Numbered from the stretch's first letter, positions 15,381-23,290 are shown. The stretch: DNA of 33,286 bases from Oscillospiraceae bacterium (GCA_015065875.1 SVPK01000008.1:1-33286), one strand, 5' to 3'. Translations and numbers: made by a program. The notes: generated by a model not told the origin, from the letters alone.

Positions 15381-16052
15381 ATGGAACTCGGAGAAAAAAT
15401 AATAGTTGCCGATGATGAGTCGCGAATAACCTCGTTGGTTGGCGATTTTTTATCGGCGGCAGGATATAAACCTGTTTTGGCATCCGATGGGGCCGAGGCG
15501 CTCGCGGCTTTTTCGGAAAACCGCGATGCAGCCGCCGTTATCCTCGATATAATGATGCCCGAGTTAAACGGGTGGGAGGTTTGCCGCGAGATAAGAAAGC
15601 AATCATCGGTTCCGATAATATTGCTAACCGCGCGTGCCGAGGAGTTTGACCAGCTTATGGGCTTTGAGGCGGGCGCCGATGAATATGTAACCAAGCCGTT
15701 TTCTCCCGCGGTTTTGGTAAAACGGGTTGAGGCGCTTATTCGCCGTTCTAAAACCCGCGAGCAGGATGGCGACCGTGGACTTCGCATCGAGCGAGAAGCC
15801 TTTGTTGCTTATCTTGATGGAAAAGAACTTGAGCTTACCGTTAAGGAGTTTGAGATTTTGAATCATCTTTTTGAAAACAAGGGCAGGGTTTTCTCTCGCG
15901 ACCAGATTTTAGCCGCCGTTTGGGGCTATGATTTCGAGGGCGACCCGCGAACCGTTGATTCCCATGTTGCCAGATTGCGCTTAAAGCTCGGCGATTATGG
16001 AAATATGCATATAAAAACAGTCTATGGACTGGGGTATAAATTTGAGGTGTAG
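15381..16052 (+). CDS. OmpR/PhoB-family response regulator
   Basis: Transcription factor controlled by phosphorylation, 223 aa. The receiver domain has the acidic pair in VADDE (D11-D12), the phosphoacceptor in VILDIMMPELNGWEV (D56), the conserved threonine in LLTAR and lysine in YVTKPF. The C-terminal winged helix ends in RTVDSHVARLRLKLG and VYGLGYKFEV, as in OmpR/PhoB. The start is the second ATG (15381): AAGGAG lies 7 bases before it but only 1 base before the first ATG (15375). It is followed after 3 bp by its kinase. Position suggests it regulates the VTC/DUF4956/lipoprotein genes just upstream. Confidence 0.93.
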   Translation: MELGEKIIVADDESRITSLVGDFLSAAGYKPVLASDGAEALAAFSENRDAAAVILDIMMPELNGWEVCREIRKQSSVPIILLTARAEEFDQLMGFEAGADEYVTKPFSPAVLVKRVEALIRRSKTREQDGDRGLRIEREAFVAYLDGKELELTVKEFEILNHLFENKGRVFSRDQILAAVWGYDFEGDPRTVDSHVARLRLKLGDYGNMHIKTVYGLGYKFEV

Positions 16053-16055
16053 GGA

Positions 16056-17504
16056 TTGAAGGGAAAGCTTTGGGTTCGGATATTCATAAGAATTGCCGCC
16101 ATTTTTGCGGCCTTCGTTATAATTCTAACCTGCTGTAACCGTTGGTTTTTGCCGGGCTTTTTTAAGTCGAGCGAAAAAAAGCTCCTTCGCGAGCAGGCCC
16201 ATGAGATAGCGGCGCTCAACCTTGAAAACCGTAGCGAGGTTGCCGCCCATCTTTCGGGCATAAGCGACCGTTATAATTTCGAGGTTGAGATATTTAATGA
16301 GCGAGGCGAGGTGCTTTTTACCTCATATGGAAGCCAAATAATAGATTTTCATTATAAGGATAACCCCGGGCTTATGATGAACCATAAAAAGCTTGAGGTT
16401 TTAGAATCTGAAACCGAGGCCGATGGAAGCGTTTTTGAAACCGCTCTCGACCGTCATACTCATACCGAATATTTAATATACCGCTCGGATATGGGCGGCG
16501 GTGTATATGCCGAGCTTCGCGTTCAAACGGGATTGCTTGAAAATAGCGCCGATATTGCCGAGCGCTTTATTGGAATAATTGCGCTTTTCTGCCTTGCGGC
16601 GGCGCTTGTTTGGACATATTTTTCAGCCCGCAGGATTTCTCGCCCGATAAGCGAGATGAGCGAAATAACCCGCTCGATGGCCAATCTATCCTTCGATAAA
16701 AAGGTAAATGTTGATTCGAGCGATGAGATAGGTCAGCTTGGCGGCGCGGTTAATGAGCTTTCTGAAAAATTAAGTGCAACACTTATAGACCTTCAAAAAA
16801 GCAATGCCCAACTGCGAAACGAGATTGAGCTTGAGCGAAGCCTTGATTCGATGCGAAGGGGCTTTGTTGCAAATGTATCGCATGAGCTTAAAACCCCGAT
16901 ATCGATAATAAGCGGTTATGCCGAGGGGCTTAAGCTTGATATTAACCCCGAAGCCCGCGAAAAATATTGCGATACAATAATCGATGAGAGCAACCGAATG
17001 AACAAGCTTGTTTTGAGCTTGCTTGAGCTTTCAAAATATGAATCGGGTCAGGTTCCGCTAAAAATCGAAAGCTTCTCGCTCTCCTCCTTGGCGCGCGAGA
17101 TGGCAAAAAAGATATTTAACGATGCTAAAATCGAGCTTATATTACCCGAAGGCGAATATATCGCCTTTGCTGACCCGCTCCAAATTGAGCAGGTTATAAA
17201 AAGCTTGCTCGAAAACGCAAAAAGCCATACCCCCGAGGGCGGATGTGTTGAAGTTAAAATTTTGGATGGCGAGGAATACACCCTCGAAATTCATAATAGC
17301 GGCAGTCATATAGACGAGGAAAAAATGCCCCAAATATGGCAAAGCTTTTTCCGCGGCGAGGAATCGCATAAGCGGGAGGAGAGCCGCTTTGGTCTCGGCC
17401 TTTCGATTGTTAGCGCAATCTGCCGAATGCATGGAAAGGATTGCGGCGTTTATAATACCGAAAGCGGAGTTTGCTTCTGGGTTAATATCGATAAAGTAAA
17501 ATAA
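16056..17504 (+). CDS. Membrane sensor histidine kinase
   Basis: Partner kinase of the response regulator, 482 aa. TM1 is about residues 8-27, an extracellular sensor domain about 28-170 (no family recognised), and TM2 about 172-190, followed by a HAMP linker. The HisKA domain carries the phospho-histidine in VSHELKTPISI (H276). The ATPase domain has the N box SLLENAKSH (N387) and G boxes around FGLGLSIVSAICRMHG. The start is TTG at 16056, with GAGGTG 6 bases upstream overlapping the end of the regulator gene. The gene ends at a strong terminator that closes the locus. Confidence 0.93.
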   Translation: MKGKLWVRIFIRIAAIFAAFVIILTCCNRWFLPGFFKSSEKKLLREQAHEIAALNLENRSEVAAHLSGISDRYNFEVEIFNERGEVLFTSYGSQIIDFHYKDNPGLMMNHKKLEVLESETEADGSVFETALDRHTHTEYLIYRSDMGGGVYAELRVQTGLLENSADIAERFIGIIALFCLAAALVWTYFSARRISRPISEMSEITRSMANLSFDKKVNVDSSDEIGQLGGAVNELSEKLSATLIDLQKSNAQLRNEIELERSLDSMRRGFVANVSHELKTPISIISGYAEGLKLDINPEAREKYCDTIIDESNRMNKLVLSLLELSKYESGQVPLKIESFSLSSLAREMAKKIFNDAKIELILPEGEYIAFADPLQIEQVIKSLLENAKSHTPEGGCVEVKILDGEEYTLEIHNSGSHIDEEKMPQIWQSFFRGEESHKREESRFGLGLSIVSAICRMHGKDCGVYNTESGVCFWVNIDKVK

Positions 17505-17537
17505 AAAAGACCTCTTGCATTGCAAGAGGTCTTTTTA
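17503..17537. terminator. Bidirectional terminator
   Basis: AAAAAGACCTCTTGCA directly faces TGCAAGAGGTCTTTTT, between the convergent kinase and SIS genes. Confidence 0.92.
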
Positions 17538-17540
17538 TGT

Positions 17541-18137
17541 TTATTTTTCGTTTTCGCGAAGGGCGCCGAGTGCGCCGCCGGGATGACGCTTAACATATTC
17601 CTGCGGTGTGAGGTTCGATTCTTCCTGAAGCAAAACCGAAAGACACTGCAAAACAAAGGTTTCGGCTAAAATCGAAGCGCGGGGAGCGCGGTTGAGAACT
17701 CCGCCTTCGCGCTCAACTCCTGCAAAAAGGCAAACCTCGCAGAAGTTTCCGAGCCAGGAATCGGCCTTACCGGTAACCGCGATAAGACTGCAACCGTTGT
17801 TGCGTATAGCGGCGGCGGTTGCCTTAAGCTCCTGCGTTTCGCCACTGTTGGAAATGCAGATAACAACATCCCCGGGGCAGAGCTGACCGCATGAGCCGTG
17901 AACGGCTTCGGTTCCGTGCAGATAATAGGTTGGGGTTCCTGTTGAGGAAATGAGCGATGCAATATAATTAGAAACGTGTGAGGGTTTGCCGATACCCGTT
18001 ATATGAAGTCGGCCACCCTTTGCCTTTGAATCAAGAATAAGCTTGGCCGCCGCGCGGAGGCTCTCCTTATCAATATTGTCAACGAACTTATTAAATTCCT
18101 CTTTGCTTATTTGGCAAAAGCTATCGAGATTATTCAT
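17541..18137 (-). CDS. SIS-domain phosphosugar isomerase, arabinose-5-phosphate isomerase-like
   Basis: Aldose-ketose phosphate isomerase of the KdsD/GutQ group, which interconverts D-arabinose 5-phosphate and D-ribulose 5-phosphate. This form has only the SIS domain (198 aa); KdsD and GutQ are about 320 aa because of two CBS domains. Family motifs are GIGKPSHVSNYIASLISSTG (about 48-67), YLHGTEAVHGSCGQLCPGDVV, ISNSGETQEL, and HPGGALG near the C-terminus, the last as in KdsD just before its CBS part. No LPS pathway is seen nearby, so a catabolic role is more likely here. It is last in the GH172-PfkB-SIS operon, 6 bp after the kinase gene. Confidence 0.85.
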   Translation of the reverse strand: MNNLDSFCQISKEEFNKFVDNIDKESLRAAAKLILDSKAKGGRLHITGIGKPSHVSNYIASLISSTGTPTYYLHGTEAVHGSCGQLCPGDVVICISNSGETQELKATAAAIRNNGCSLIAVTGKADSWLGNFCEVCLFAGVEREGGVLNRAPRASILAETFVLQCLSVLLQEESNLTPQEYVKRHPGGALGALRENEK

Positions 18138-18143
18138 AAAAAA

Positions 18144-19115
18144 TCATCCTTTCAGGCATTCATAAAGCGAGGTATCAAAGCCTTTATTTTCCATAAGGCT
18201 TAAAACATCCGCAAGATAGGGCAGGCTGCTCTGTGCGCCGAGGCCTGTAACGGTTATTCCCGCAACGCAGTTGGCAAAACGGAGCGCATCGGGAATATCG
18301 ATGCCTGCGGCAGAGGCAGTGCAGAAGGCGCCTATGAAGCTGTCGCCTGCGGCGGTTGGGTCTATAACCTTACCGCAATCAATCGAGCCGCTGCGAACAA
18401 CCTCGCTACCATCGGTATAGGCGCAACCCTCTTTTCCGAGGGTTATGAGAACGTTTTCAACCCCGAGTGCGGCAAAGGCCTTGGCGGCGGCTTTTATGCC
18501 ATCATCTCCTGCGGGGATAATGCCGCAGATATCGGCGGCCTCATGCTCATTAGGAGCAATATATGTGAGGCAGGCGAGAAGCTCTTTTGGAACCTCGGCC
18601 GAGGGCGCGGGGTTGAGCATAACGGGAACTCCCGAAGCCTTGGCCATTTTTGCTACCGCAATATTAACCTCGGTTGGGATTTCATGCTGCAGTATTACCA
18701 AATCGAAATCGCCGATAGAATCCTTTAGGTATTCGGCATCGGCGGGGGTTAGCGAAAAGTTAGCCCCGGGAACAACAATTATTCGGTTTTCGGTTCCCCG
18801 GTCGGATAGTTCTATCTGAACATTGCCAACCGCCGAGGAAACACCTTCGGTTGGGATTATGTGCGAGGTATCAACCCCGCTCTCCTTCGCACTTTTTATA
18901 AGTGCGCGACCAAAATCGTCGCAACCAACCCTACCGAGGAACGAAACCTCGGCGCCGAGGCGGGCGGCTTGAACGGCCTGATTTGCGCCCTTTCCGCCGG
19001 GTGCGGTAGAGAAGGTGCCGCCTATAACCGTTTCGCCCCTGTTGGGGAAACGCGAGGTTTGAACGATAAGGTCCATAACAAGACTGCCAACAACTAAAAT
19101 TTTAGGTTTTTTCAT
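18144..19115 (-). CDS. PfkB-family sugar kinase (ribokinase-like)
   Basis: ATP-dependent kinase for a pentose or similar sugar, 323 aa. The N-terminal PfkB signature is PGGKGANQAVQAARLGAEVSF (about 38-58), and the C-terminal one DPTAAGDSFIGAF holds the catalytic aspartate of GDS. The start LVVGSLVMDLIVQTSRFPN is ribokinase-like. Known ribokinases also accept D-arabinose at C5. Together with an arabinose-5-phosphate isomerase-like protein after it and a furanosidase before it, D-arabinose is a reasonable substrate; ribose or fructose remain possible. It starts 10 bp after the GH172 gene. Confidence 0.9.
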   Translation of the reverse strand: MKKPKILVVGSLVMDLIVQTSRFPNRGETVIGGTFSTAPGGKGANQAVQAARLGAEVSFLGRVGCDDFGRALIKSAKESGVDTSHIIPTEGVSSAVGNVQIELSDRGTENRIIVVPGANFSLTPADAEYLKDSIGDFDLVILQHEIPTEVNIAVAKMAKASGVPVMLNPAPSAEVPKELLACLTYIAPNEHEAADICGIIPAGDDGIKAAAKAFAALGVENVLITLGKEGCAYTDGSEVVRSGSIDCGKVIDPTAAGDSFIGAFCTASAAGIDIPDALRFANCVAGITVTGLGAQSSLPYLADVLSLMENKGFDTSLYECLKG

Positions 19116-19125
19116 ATCATACCTC

Positions 19126-20181
19126 TTATATTATTTCGAGCATATCTGCATCCGGGAACTCAGGGAAGGTCTCGCAGGGCTTATCCTGATACCAGAAGGC
19201 AACCGAGGAAATATCATCCTGAAGCGGGAGATATCTGCTCTGGTCGCGCCAACCGAGTGCCTGAATAGTAACCTTTAGGTCGCTATCGAAGTATATCGGG
19301 TCGCAAAGGTGCCAACGATACATCGAGAAGCGCTGCTGCGAGGTATAAAGTCCGTTGGGACGGATAATCTTGGGAACACCGCAATACATATTGGTAAATT
19401 CCTGATATTTTCCGCCGATATCGAAGTTCCAAGAACCGCAGAAATAGTCCTCGGTTCCGGTGCCGCAGATGGTTGGGAACTCGGTATCGCCATCCATATA
19501 GAACTTAATCTCGCCTTCACCCCACCAACCGGTGTTGTTAACGCCCCAGAACATATAGGTTCCAACATAGTGGCCCTTACCCTCTATGTTATCGAGAATG
19601 GTATAAACCGATTTATAGGGCAGGGGATTAACGCGGCGGAACTGGGCATGGAAATATCCCATTCCGGGCTCAAGGTCTTCGAGGGTGTAATCTATTTGAT
19701 AATAAAGAACGATGGTTTCGTTATAGATGTTTTCAACAGTAAACTTGGCCTCTTTGTAGAAGGGCATATCCCAGTAGCAGTTAAAGCCGCGCTTGGGGCC
19801 TATGCAAACTGCGGCGCTCGAAAGCTCGGAATAGCTTTGATAATCGGCCGATGCAAAAAAGTCACACATAGGTGCCTCAATCGAAGGCTTTTCGGCTCCG
19901 TCCCAGTAGGCGCGGAGAATAAGCTTGCGGTTGCGGCTTGAGTTATCGGTTGCCCAAATGTGGCGAATGCGACCCTGACCATGGATATCGGCGAGGGTAA
20001 AGGTTTCGCCCGGCTTTATATGAACGCAGGGAGAAATTTTCCAGCCAATACCAAGCTCGCGAGCATATAGCGCGTTAGCGCCCTCCTCGGCCATTCCGCC
20101 TTTGCCCTTTTCGCCTGTAAAGTTTTCGGGCGATATCGAGCGGGATTTTACATTTTTTATCTTTGAAAGGTCTTGGAACAT
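19126..20181 (-). CDS. Glycoside hydrolase family 172 (DUF2961) protein
   Basis: The DUF2961/GH172 family contains alpha-D-fructofuranosidases and D-arabinofuranosidases. The 351 aa match the core: FTGEKGKGGMAEEG near residue 20, a jelly-roll region with IRHIWAT and SIEAPMCDFFA, then GWWGEGEIKFYMDGD (about 218-232) and TGTEDYF (241-247). The two conserved glutamates in WGEG (E222) and GTEDYF (E244) correspond, I believe, to the catalytic pair of the family. There is no signal peptide, so the enzyme works in the cytoplasm on imported sugars. AAAGGAGG supports the start. First gene of a three-gene operon divergent from an AraC regulator; no dedicated importer is seen in the window. Confidence 0.88.
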   Translation of the reverse strand: MFQDLSKIKNVKSRSISPENFTGEKGKGGMAEEGANALYARELGIGWKISPCVHIKPGETFTLADIHGQGRIRHIWATDNSSRNRKLILRAYWDGAEKPSIEAPMCDFFASADYQSYSELSSAAVCIGPKRGFNCYWDMPFYKEAKFTVENIYNETIVLYYQIDYTLEDLEPGMGYFHAQFRRVNPLPYKSVYTILDNIEGKGHYVGTYMFWGVNNTGWWGEGEIKFYMDGDTEFPTICGTGTEDYFCGSWNFDIGGKYQEFTNMYCGVPKIIRPNGLYTSQQRFSMYRWHLCDPIYFDSDLKVTIQALGWRDQSRYLPLQDDISSVAFWYQDKPCETFPEFPDADMLEII

Positions 20182-20284
20182 AGTAAAAGCCTCCTTTAAT
20201 ATTTGTCTTTACTATACTGAAAATCTGTGTTAAAATGAATATCACAAATTTGCAAATAATTTAACATTTTTTGGTGTGATGCTT
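20182..20284. promoter_or_regulatory. Divergent control region of GH172 operon and AraC gene
   Basis: For the GH172 operon (minus strand) TATAGT lies about 30 bp before the gene, with only a weak TTCATT at the -35 place, as in activator-dependent promoters. Upstream are a palindrome ATTTGCAAAT (20248-20257) and a wide inverted repeat TGTTAAA (20228-20234) with TTTAACA (20260-20266). These are plausible AraC-family sites. Confidence 0.5.
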
Positions 20285-21145
20285 ATGGATATTAATTTAA
20301 TATCGCCCTATGTTAGGCGAGCAATGCGGTCGCTCCTGCCCGCAAACTATAAAATCGGGCAACGAATAATACTCGATTATGAAATAATATATCTCGAAAG
20401 TGGCGAGATGCGGCTTTATTATGATGGTGTTGATTATAGCTGCCGTGCGGGCGATATAATTTTTATCCGACCGGGAAAAAAGCACCGCATCGAAACATTA
20501 TCAAGCATAGTTTCGCAACCGCATATCCATTTTGATATGAGCTATTCGGCGGCGCAGAGCGAAAAGCGATTTATCTGCTTTAAGGATATCCCCGATTTAT
20601 CGGCCGAGGACCGCGCCCTTATCTCAAAGGATATTATAAAGGGCGAGCATCCCCCCGTTATATCGGCGGCGGGCAGAGGCCTTGCGGAAAGCCTTTACCG
20701 AATAATCGACCTTTATAAAAAGCGCGATATCGCTTCGCAACTCGAATGTAAGGCCGAGCTGACCAAAATGATAGGGGTCTTGCTTTCGGCCTTTGGCGAA
20801 ACCGCGTCGCCCAAAAAGGTTGAGCCGCTACCCTTGATGATAAAGCAGTTTATCGAAAGTAACATAACCGAAAAAATAACCCTCGACCAGCTTGCGGCAC
20901 ATTTTCATTATAATAAATTTTATATCGAGAAAAAATTCCGCGAGGAAAACGGTGTTCCCGTTTCAAAATATTATAATAGCCTTCGCCTTTCTGCGATAAA
21001 GGAATTTTTAGCCGATGGCCATTCGGTAACCGAAACGGCGGGAGCCTTTGGATTTGAATCGATATATACCTTTAGTCGTTATTTTAAAAATGCCTGCGGG
21101 ATTTCGCCCAGCGGATATGCAAAGAAAAAAGAACTTCAGGAATAA
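20285..21145 (+). CDS. AraC-family transcriptional regulator
   Basis: Sugar-responsive regulator, about 286 aa. An N-terminal cupin-like effector domain (about 20-100; YLESGEMRLYYDGVDYSCRAG and IFIRPGKKHRIETL) is joined to a C-terminal pair of helix-turn-helix motifs. The first HTH is ITLDQLAAHFHYNKFYIEKKF; the second is SVTETAGAFGFESIYTFSRYF, followed by GISPSGYAKK. Start choice is uncertain: ATG at 20285 has GGTG 8 bases upstream; ATG 20279 and GTG 20276 are alternatives. It is divergent from the GH172 operon, which it very likely activates. Its stop codon lies inside the terminator hairpin. Confidence 0.92.
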   Translation: MDINLISPYVRRAMRSLLPANYKIGQRIILDYEIIYLESGEMRLYYDGVDYSCRAGDIIFIRPGKKHRIETLSSIVSQPHIHFDMSYSAAQSEKRFICFKDIPDLSAEDRALISKDIIKGEHPPVISAAGRGLAESLYRIIDLYKKRDIASQLECKAELTKMIGVLLSAFGETASPKKVEPLPLMIKQFIESNITEKITLDQLAAHFHYNKFYIEKKFREENGVPVSKYYNSLRLSAIKEFLADGHSVTETAGAFGFESIYTFSRYFKNACGISPSGYAKKKELQE

Positions 21146-21161
21146 TCCTGAAGTTCTTTTT
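21128..21161. terminator. Bidirectional terminator overlapping the AraC stop codon
   Basis: AAAGAACTTCAGGA-ATAA-TCCTGAAGTTCTTT; the TAA of the loop is in the AraC stop. It also ends the ABC exporter gene from the other side. Confidence 0.9.
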
Positions 21162-22876
21162 TAGTCTTCTCTAAACTGGAGAGAATAGAGCTTTTTATAG
21201 GTGCCGTCGAGGGCCAGTAGCTCGTCATGGGTTCCGCGCTCGGTAACCCGTCCCTCCGAGATAACGGCGATGCGGTCGGCATTCTTAACGGTTGAAAGCC
21301 TGTGTGCAACAACGAGGGTTGTTCTGCCCTTGCAAAGCTCATCGAGCGATGCCTGAATCAAAATCTCGGTTGTGTTATCGAGGGCGCTTGTTGCCTCATC
21401 GAGAATAAGAATCGGGGGGTCCTTTAAAAACACGCGGGCGATGGATAGGCGTTGCTTTTGTCCGCCCGAGAGGCGAACTCCGCGCTCACCTATTTGGGTA
21501 TCATAGCCATTAGGCAGGGTCATTATGTAATCGTGGATATTTGCGCGCTTGGCGGCGGCAAAAACCTCCTCCTCGCTCGCATCGGGACGGCCATAAAGAA
21601 TGTTATCCCTCATAGAGGCATTAAAAAGGTAAATATCCTGTTGAACTATGCCGATATTGCGGCGAAGCGCCTCGGCCGATACCTTGCGAATATCGGTTCC
21701 ATCAATAAAAATGCCACCCTTTAGTAAGGGATAAAAGCGGGGAATAAGATGGCAAATGGTTGTTTTTCCGCCACCCGAGGGGCCAACGAGGGCAAAGGTT
21801 TCGCCCTGCTTTATATCGAGGTTAACATCATATAAAACATCGCTTTCCTCGCCGTAACCATAGGTAACATCGCGAAGCTCGATATGACCTTTGGGCGCAA
21901 AATCGGTTATGGCATCCTCGCAGTCGCGCTCGGGCTCGGTATCCATAATCTCGAGAAAACGGGTAAACCCGGTAACACCCTCTTGATACTGCTCAACAAA
22001 CATAATGAGCTGGCGAATGGGCGAGAGGAACATATTAATCGAAACAAAGAAGGCGGAATAATCGGCAAAGTTGATTTTGCCGCTATAGAGGAAAAGTCCG
22101 CCGGCTATAAGTATAACAACATTAAAAACATCGGTAACAAAGCCGGTGAGCGAATGGAATTTTCCCATTGCGTCATAAGCATCGCGGCGGGAAGAAACAA
22201 AATCCTCGTTGCCGGAATCGAACTTTTTCTCCTCGCAATCCGAGTTGGTAAATGCCTTGGTAACGCGAATGCCCGATATGCTGTTCTCAAGCGAGGCATT
22301 AATTTTTGCTATCGCCTCGCGGCTACGCATAAAGGCGGCGCGCATCTTTTTTCGCAAAACGACGGAAATAAAAATGAGCAGCGGAACGCAGGCAAAAATT
22401 ATAAGGGTTAGCCAAACATTAATTGTGCATAAATAGCAAAAAGAAACGATAATCGAAATCGAGGAAATAATAACGTTTTCGGGGCCGTGGTGTGCGAGCT
22501 CGCTAACGTTTTGAAGGTCGTTGGTCATGCGCGACATTATTTTACCTGTTTCGTGGTTATCATAGAAAGAAAAGGGGAGCTTCTGCAGATGCAAGAACAT
22601 CTCTTTTCGCATCTGCGCCTGCATTTTAACACCCATTAAGTGGCCCTTATATTGGATAAAATAATTGAGCAGCATTCGGATGATATAGATAAAAAGCAGG
22701 GCAACACCCCAAATGATTATGAGGTTATATTTTTCGCCGGGGATAAAATCATTGAGCATGCGGCGCGTTACAACGGGATAAACTATTCCCGAGAGCGCAA
22801 CAAGCAAGCTCGCGAGCATATCCAGAATAAAAATCCGAATATGCGGCTTATAATAACTTAAAAAGCGTTTGAGCAT
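21161..22876 (-). CDS. ABC exporter half-transporter (membrane plus ATPase domains)
   Basis: Type IV (MsbA/LmrA-like) ABC half-transporter, 571 aa. About six membrane helices fill residues 15-310, with the coupling-region motif FYDNHETGKIMSRMTNDL near 100. The ATPase domain has Walker A GPSGGGKTT, Q-loop GIVQQDIYLF, signature LSGGQKQRLSIARVF, Walker B ILILDEATSALD, and H-loop VVAHRLSTV. It would act as a homodimer, since only one such gene is here. Substrate unknown (lipid, drug or peptide). It lies 14 bp after a small FakA-domain gene and is transcribed with it; GAGGTAA supports the start. Confidence 0.93.
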   Translation of the reverse strand: MLKRFLSYYKPHIRIFILDMLASLLVALSGIVYPVVTRRMLNDFIPGEKYNLIIIWGVALLFIYIIRMLLNYFIQYKGHLMGVKMQAQMRKEMFLHLQKLPFSFYDNHETGKIMSRMTNDLQNVSELAHHGPENVIISSISIIVSFCYLCTINVWLTLIIFACVPLLIFISVVLRKKMRAAFMRSREAIAKINASLENSISGIRVTKAFTNSDCEEKKFDSGNEDFVSSRRDAYDAMGKFHSLTGFVTDVFNVVILIAGGLFLYSGKINFADYSAFFVSINMFLSPIRQLIMFVEQYQEGVTGFTRFLEIMDTEPERDCEDAITDFAPKGHIELRDVTYGYGEESDVLYDVNLDIKQGETFALVGPSGGGKTTICHLIPRFYPLLKGGIFIDGTDIRKVSAEALRRNIGIVQQDIYLFNASMRDNILYGRPDASEEEVFAAAKRANIHDYIMTLPNGYDTQIGERGVRLSGGQKQRLSIARVFLKDPPILILDEATSALDNTTEILIQASLDELCKGRTTLVVAHRLSTVKNADRIAVISEGRVTERGTHDELLALDGTYKKLYSLQFRED

Positions 22877-22890
22877 TTATTTTACCTCGG

Positions 22891-23142
22891 TTATCCCTTA
22901 AGTCCGCGCGATTGGCGGTCCATATCCTCAACAACGATATCAAAAATCTCGCCTAAGGTGCGGCAATATTTTAGAACATCCCAGGGCTCGTTGGTGTGAA
23001 AATGGATTTTTATAAGCTCCTCATCGCCAACGGCGAGAAGGCAATCGCCCTTAAAGTTTTCGCGGAAATAATCGTTTATAGCATCCTCATCAAGACCTTC
23101 GCCTTCAATGAGAAGCTGGGTATCATATCTAAATTCTTCCAT
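22891..23142 (-). CDS. Free-standing FakA middle-domain-like protein
   Basis: This 83-aa protein resembles the middle domain of the fatty-acid kinase FakA (YloV, DAK2 family) without kinase or C-terminal domain. The matching part is RYDTQLLIEGEGLDED, then GDCLLAVGDEELIKIHFHTN. In FakA this domain holds a zinc site with an H-x-H pair, which is kept here (H47, H49); the cysteine of the YCTE stretch is replaced by aspartate (YDTQ). I recall similar stand-alone proteins being named kinase-to-dihydroxyacetone-kinase. The true start is the ATG at 23142 (AAAGGAG site). Function unknown; possible binding to a fatty-acid-binding DegV/FakB partner is a guess. It is cotranscribed with the ABC exporter. 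Confidence 0.75.
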   Translation of the reverse strand: MEEFRYDTQLLIEGEGLDEDAINDYFRENFKGDCLLAVGDEELIKIHFHTNEPWDVLKYCRTLGEIFDIVVEDMDRQSRGLKG

Positions 23143-23174
23143 TTTTATAGCTCCTTTATGGTTTTTATATAAAA

Positions 23175-23203
23175 ATTGTAACATAGAAAAATGAACAATT
23201 CAA
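23175..23203 (-). promoter_or_regulatory. Promoter of the FakA-like/ABC exporter unit
   Basis: Minus strand TTGAAT (23203-23198), 17-bp spacer, TACAAT (23180-23175). Confidence 0.65.
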
Positions 23204-23244
23204 GAACGAGCATAAGGGAAAAACAAGAACTTTAAAAAAATATG

Positions 23245-23273
23245 TTGACAAACCAAAAATGATATATTATAAT
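23245..23273 (+). promoter_or_regulatory. Promoter of the tRNA-Met/tRNA-Glu operon
   Basis: TTGACA (23245-23250), 17-bp spacer, TATAAT (23268-23273): consensus sigma-A promoter 17 bp before tRNA-Met. Confidence 0.88.
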
Positions 23274-23290
23274 GAATCGGTCCCACAAAT

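Noticed and set aside
15227-15787. 186-aa minus-strand ORF across the lipoprotein end and response regulator
   Set aside because: Overlaps two genes with strong motifs on the plus strand; serine-rich shadow of Glu/Gly codons.
19309-19941. 210-aa plus-strand ORF opposite the GH172 gene
   Set aside because: It lies wholly inside the well-supported GH172 frame, has no ribosome site and shows no family features; a codon-bias shadow.
21884-22411. 175-aa plus-strand ORF opposite the ABC exporter
   Set aside because: Antisense shadow of a clear ABC half-transporter; composition rich in G, N and K without any motif.
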